From G963662605 sp963662605 (GTDB taxonomy: Bacteria > Bacteroidota > Ignavibacteria > Ignavibacteriales > Ignavibacteriaceae), in the NCBI GenBank assembly GCA_963662605.1, contig OY759785.1, forward strand, positions 1,860,001 through 1,924,000: a DNA stretch of 64,000 nt, in the 5' to 3' direction. This document shows positions 62,204-64,000 of this stretch, in pieces (position 1 is the first letter of the stretch; each line of letters starts with the position of its first letter). Both the position numbers and the translations under genes were made by a program. The notes beneath the pieces were generated by a model. The model did no database searches and was not told the DNA's origin. It saw nothing but the letters and a program-made list of their open reading frames with translations.

Positions 62204-63442
62204 TTATACGTCAAAAATATCGGAAGGTTTCCAGTTCAGGATTTTATAGAAATCGTAACTCTCAGGATCGGGCACGTACTTCTTCGCGGCTTCGTAATCA
62301 GCCGATTCAATGAAGTGCAGATTCTGGAAGGACAACTTTGCAAGAATTGAATTCACATCAACTTCACGCGGAGGAATCTTACCGTCTTTATCTTCAATAT
62401 CTTTCAGATACAGCGGGGAAATGTCGCCTCCTGAGTTTGCCGTAACAATACATCCGCTGATACCCTGATCATAAAGTTTCTTGACACCAAGTCCAAGCAA
62501 GGTACAAAGAGAAAGATCGTACGCCACCGGCCTGCAGCAGCGGGTCTGGAATCCGATTTCCATAGGCCGTGTTTTAATGTTAATGTTCAGCTTTTTCAGT
62601 TTCGCCTGGAGCAGCATGTTGAAGATATGCGATTTACTGAAGTTAGCCAGTTCGGGATGTCCGTGATCATCATAGGTAAAGTTGACTCCGGCGTTGCGTA
62701 TTTCCTTGTCGCTCATTGCATGGAAAAGTCCTTCGCTGACAATCGCAGCGCCATAACGGATACCGAGAATTCTTCTTTTTATGAGAGATGAAATTATCAG
62801 GTTCGTTATTTTTTCAAATGTTGCTTCGGTCTTGTTGAACATTTCAGGTATAACCATCATGGGGTAGTGGCACGCTGATCCGATGCCGAATGCAAGGTGG
62901 CCTACAGAACGCCCCATGGAAGAAACAACAAACCATGTTTCACTGGTGCGCGCATCTTCATAAACGGTCGTGGCGACTTTTACACCCTCCTCTTTCGCAG
63001 AATGAAATCCAAATGTAGGGTTCCTGTCCGGCAGGGGGAGATCGTTATCAATAGTTTTGGGGACATGGATATTGGAAATATTAATATTCTGGTTCGCGAG
63101 ATATTTAGTAATTCTATTCGCGGTAGAAGCTGTATCATCGCCGCCGATAGTAACAAGCAGTTTAACGTTATTCTTAATGAAAAAATCCGGCTTGAAGTCG
63201 GGTTCTTTTGGCTTGAACCTGCTCATAATGAGAGTAGAGCCGCCTCTGCTGAAAATACGATCGGCGTGGTCGAAATCAAATTCTTTAACTTCAGGTTCGT
63301 CGGAAAATAGACCTTTATAGCCATGGTGTATTCCAAGAACTCTGTATCCATCTCTGAGAAATGCTTTTGCAACGGTGCTGACGACGGTGTTAATTCCGGG
63401 AGCGGGACCGCCGCCGCAGAGTATCGCAACTGACTTTTCCAT
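62204..63442 (-). CDS. 6-phosphofructokinase, PPi-type active site
   Basis: From the ATG at 63442 (AAAGGCT upstream) the product has 412 residues (MEKSVAILCGGGPAPGIN). It phosphorylates fructose 6-phosphate in glycolysis. The nucleotide-site motifs are LVTIGGDDTAS and HVPKTIDNDL. ATP-using PfkA has GGDGS and PGTIDND at these places; Asp in the second position of the first motif and Lys in the second are the accepted marks of pyrophosphate-dependent enzymes, which can run in both directions. MGRSVGHLAFGIG is the sugar-phosphate site. PPi dependence is inferred from motifs only. An upstream ATG at 63475 would add 11 residues and is less likely. Confidence 0.93.
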   Translation of the reverse strand: MEKSVAILCGGGPAPGINTVVSTVAKAFLRDGYRVLGIHHGYKGLFSDEPEVKEFDFDHADRIFSRGGSTLIMSRFKPKEPDFKPDFFIKNNVKLLVTIGGDDTASTANRITKYLANQNINISNIHVPKTIDNDLPLPDRNPTFGFHSAKEEGVKVATTVYEDARTSETWFVVSSMGRSVGHLAFGIGSACHYPMMVIPEMFNKTEATFEKITNLIISSLIKRRILGIRYGAAIVSEGLFHAMSDKEIRNAGVNFTYDDHGHPELANFSKSHIFNMLLQAKLKKLNINIKTRPMEIGFQTRCCRPVAYDLSLCTLLGLGVKKLYDQGISGCIVTANSGGDISPLYLKDIEDKDGKIPPREVDVNSILAKLSFQNLHFIESADYEAAKKYVPDPESYDFYKILNWKPSDIFDV

Positions 63443-63646
63443 GAAAGAGCCTTTCTGAAATATATAGTGAAGCAAAAATATAGCAAAAAATTAACGGCTT
63501 TGCCTTAGATACTAAGGATAAAATCAAAAAATATTAATTAATTAACAGCCGGAAGAATAGAAAAGTTACAAATAGGCGGAAAAATCGGTCCGATAAAGTA
63601 AAAAATAAAATTGCTTACTTAAGAATCGGGTAGATGAAAAGTGCAG

Positions 63647-63810
63647 ATATATTTCCTCTGGAAAAATAAGCTTAGAACAAAACGCGTTTCTACAGAGATT
63701 GATTCACTACGCGAATTCAGCTATGAATTATTGTAATCTTTATACCGTAGGTATTCAATCTCTGTAGAAATTGATTGGCTGATCGGATTAATTTTCCGGA
63801 GGAAATATAT
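63647..63810. repeat. Nested inverted-repeat element in the 63443-63848 gap
   Basis: The outer arms 63647-63665 (ATATATTTCCTCTGGAAAA) and 63792-63810 pair in 18 of 19 positions. The inner arms 63687-63702 (TTTCTACAGAGATTGA) and 63755-63770 pair in 16 of 16. The 164-bp unit has no open frame. It could be a non-autonomous mobile element or a large regulatory RNA hairpin. The rest of the gap is AT-rich and shows nothing further. Confidence 0.7.
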
Positions 63811-63848
63811 TTGCTGTAAAAATGGATGTTCTTGAATGACGTGTATCA

Positions 63849-64000
63849 TTACATAGCTTTAAGGTATGCCTTGCGCGATTTTTGTATATCGTTCATGTTA
63901 CTTACCGCCCACTCTGCAAGTTTGTGGAGGTGGGGGAGCAGTGATTTTCCTCTCGCCGTTAATTGATATTCAACCTTCGGCGGTATTTGCGGATAGACAG
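63849..64000 (-). CDS. HxlR-family transcriptional regulator, C-terminal part
   Basis: Reading leftwards from the window edge, 49 codons end at a TAA (63849-63851). The product VYPQIPPKVEYQLTARGKSLLPHLHKLAEWA is the wing and dimer helix of HxlR winged-helix regulators, where 'PPxVEYxLTxxGxxLxPxLxxLxxW' is the family signature. The DNA-recognition helix lies outside the window. Target genes are unknown. Confidence 0.88.
   Translation of the reverse strand, partial: VYPQIPPKVEYQLTARGKSLLPHLHKLAEWAVSNMNDIQKSRKAYLKAM

Overview
The window looks like a chromosome segment from an uncultured-type FCB-group bacterium, most likely Ignavibacteriota or a close relative. The evidence is four large secreted proteins that end in the QNYPNPFNPTT-type C-terminal sorting domain of the type IX secretion system (T9SS). 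Other signs are a TonB receptor, a CBM9/DUF5916 outer-membrane protein, a kinase with Ycf48/BNR repeats, and moderate GC content. This is inference from protein families; there is no rRNA gene in the window.

Layout. 1-1.5 kb: a DpnI-type methyl-directed restriction endonuclease, the start of a DpnD/PcfM-like gene, and a nested palindromic element. 1.5-8 kb: two outer-membrane proteins and a DnaQ-exonuclease/GIY-YIG fusion, separated by palindromic intergenic repeats. 8.2-15 kb: a five-gene TolC/MacA/MacB-like efflux operon followed by a membrane-anchored metallopeptidase. 15-20.4 kb: a PP2C phosphatase, Ser/Thr kinase and murA operon, then a PspC/LiaF-like envelope-stress pair. 20.5-27.5 kb: small metabolic genes (RdgB, an amidohydrolase, a CMD protein, aspartate kinase) and a GH13 amylase that shares a matched TetR operator with its neighbouring regulator. 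27.6-36.1 kb: two tandem paralogous T9SS cargo proteins with a glutamine-amidotransferase-like N-terminus, and a histidine phosphatase. 36.2-36.9 kb: a tRNA-Asp gene bracketed by two degraded tRNA-Asp-like fragments, with three near-identical 16-bp palindromes and a small GIY-YIG nuclease gene that ends inside one fragment. 37-50 kb: a TMTC-like TPR membrane protein and two giant T9SS surface proteins, each followed by a similar GGGCGA hairpin terminator and inverted clusters of a GTCCGAAGTTC-like word. 50-52 kb: a KilA-N gene and a purple acid phosphatase. 52.5-62.1 kb: a tightly coupled three-gene operon for an outer-membrane barrel, a 1918-residue exported protein and an FN3 protein. 62.2-64 kb: a PPi-type phosphofructokinase, a second nested palindromic element, and the 3' end of an HxlR regulator.

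How it fits together. Most of the window serves the cell envelope: export (T9SS cargo, efflux), envelope stress, cell-wall synthesis under a kinase/phosphatase pair, and large surface proteins. The mobile signals (DpnI cassette, tRNA-Asp fragments with GIY-YIG, KilA-N, inverted word-repeats) sit in the gaps between these blocks. The two strongest candidates for something undescribed are the palindrome/tRNA-Asp/GIY-YIG locus at 36.2-36.9 kb and the three-gene surface operon at 52.5-62.1 kb.
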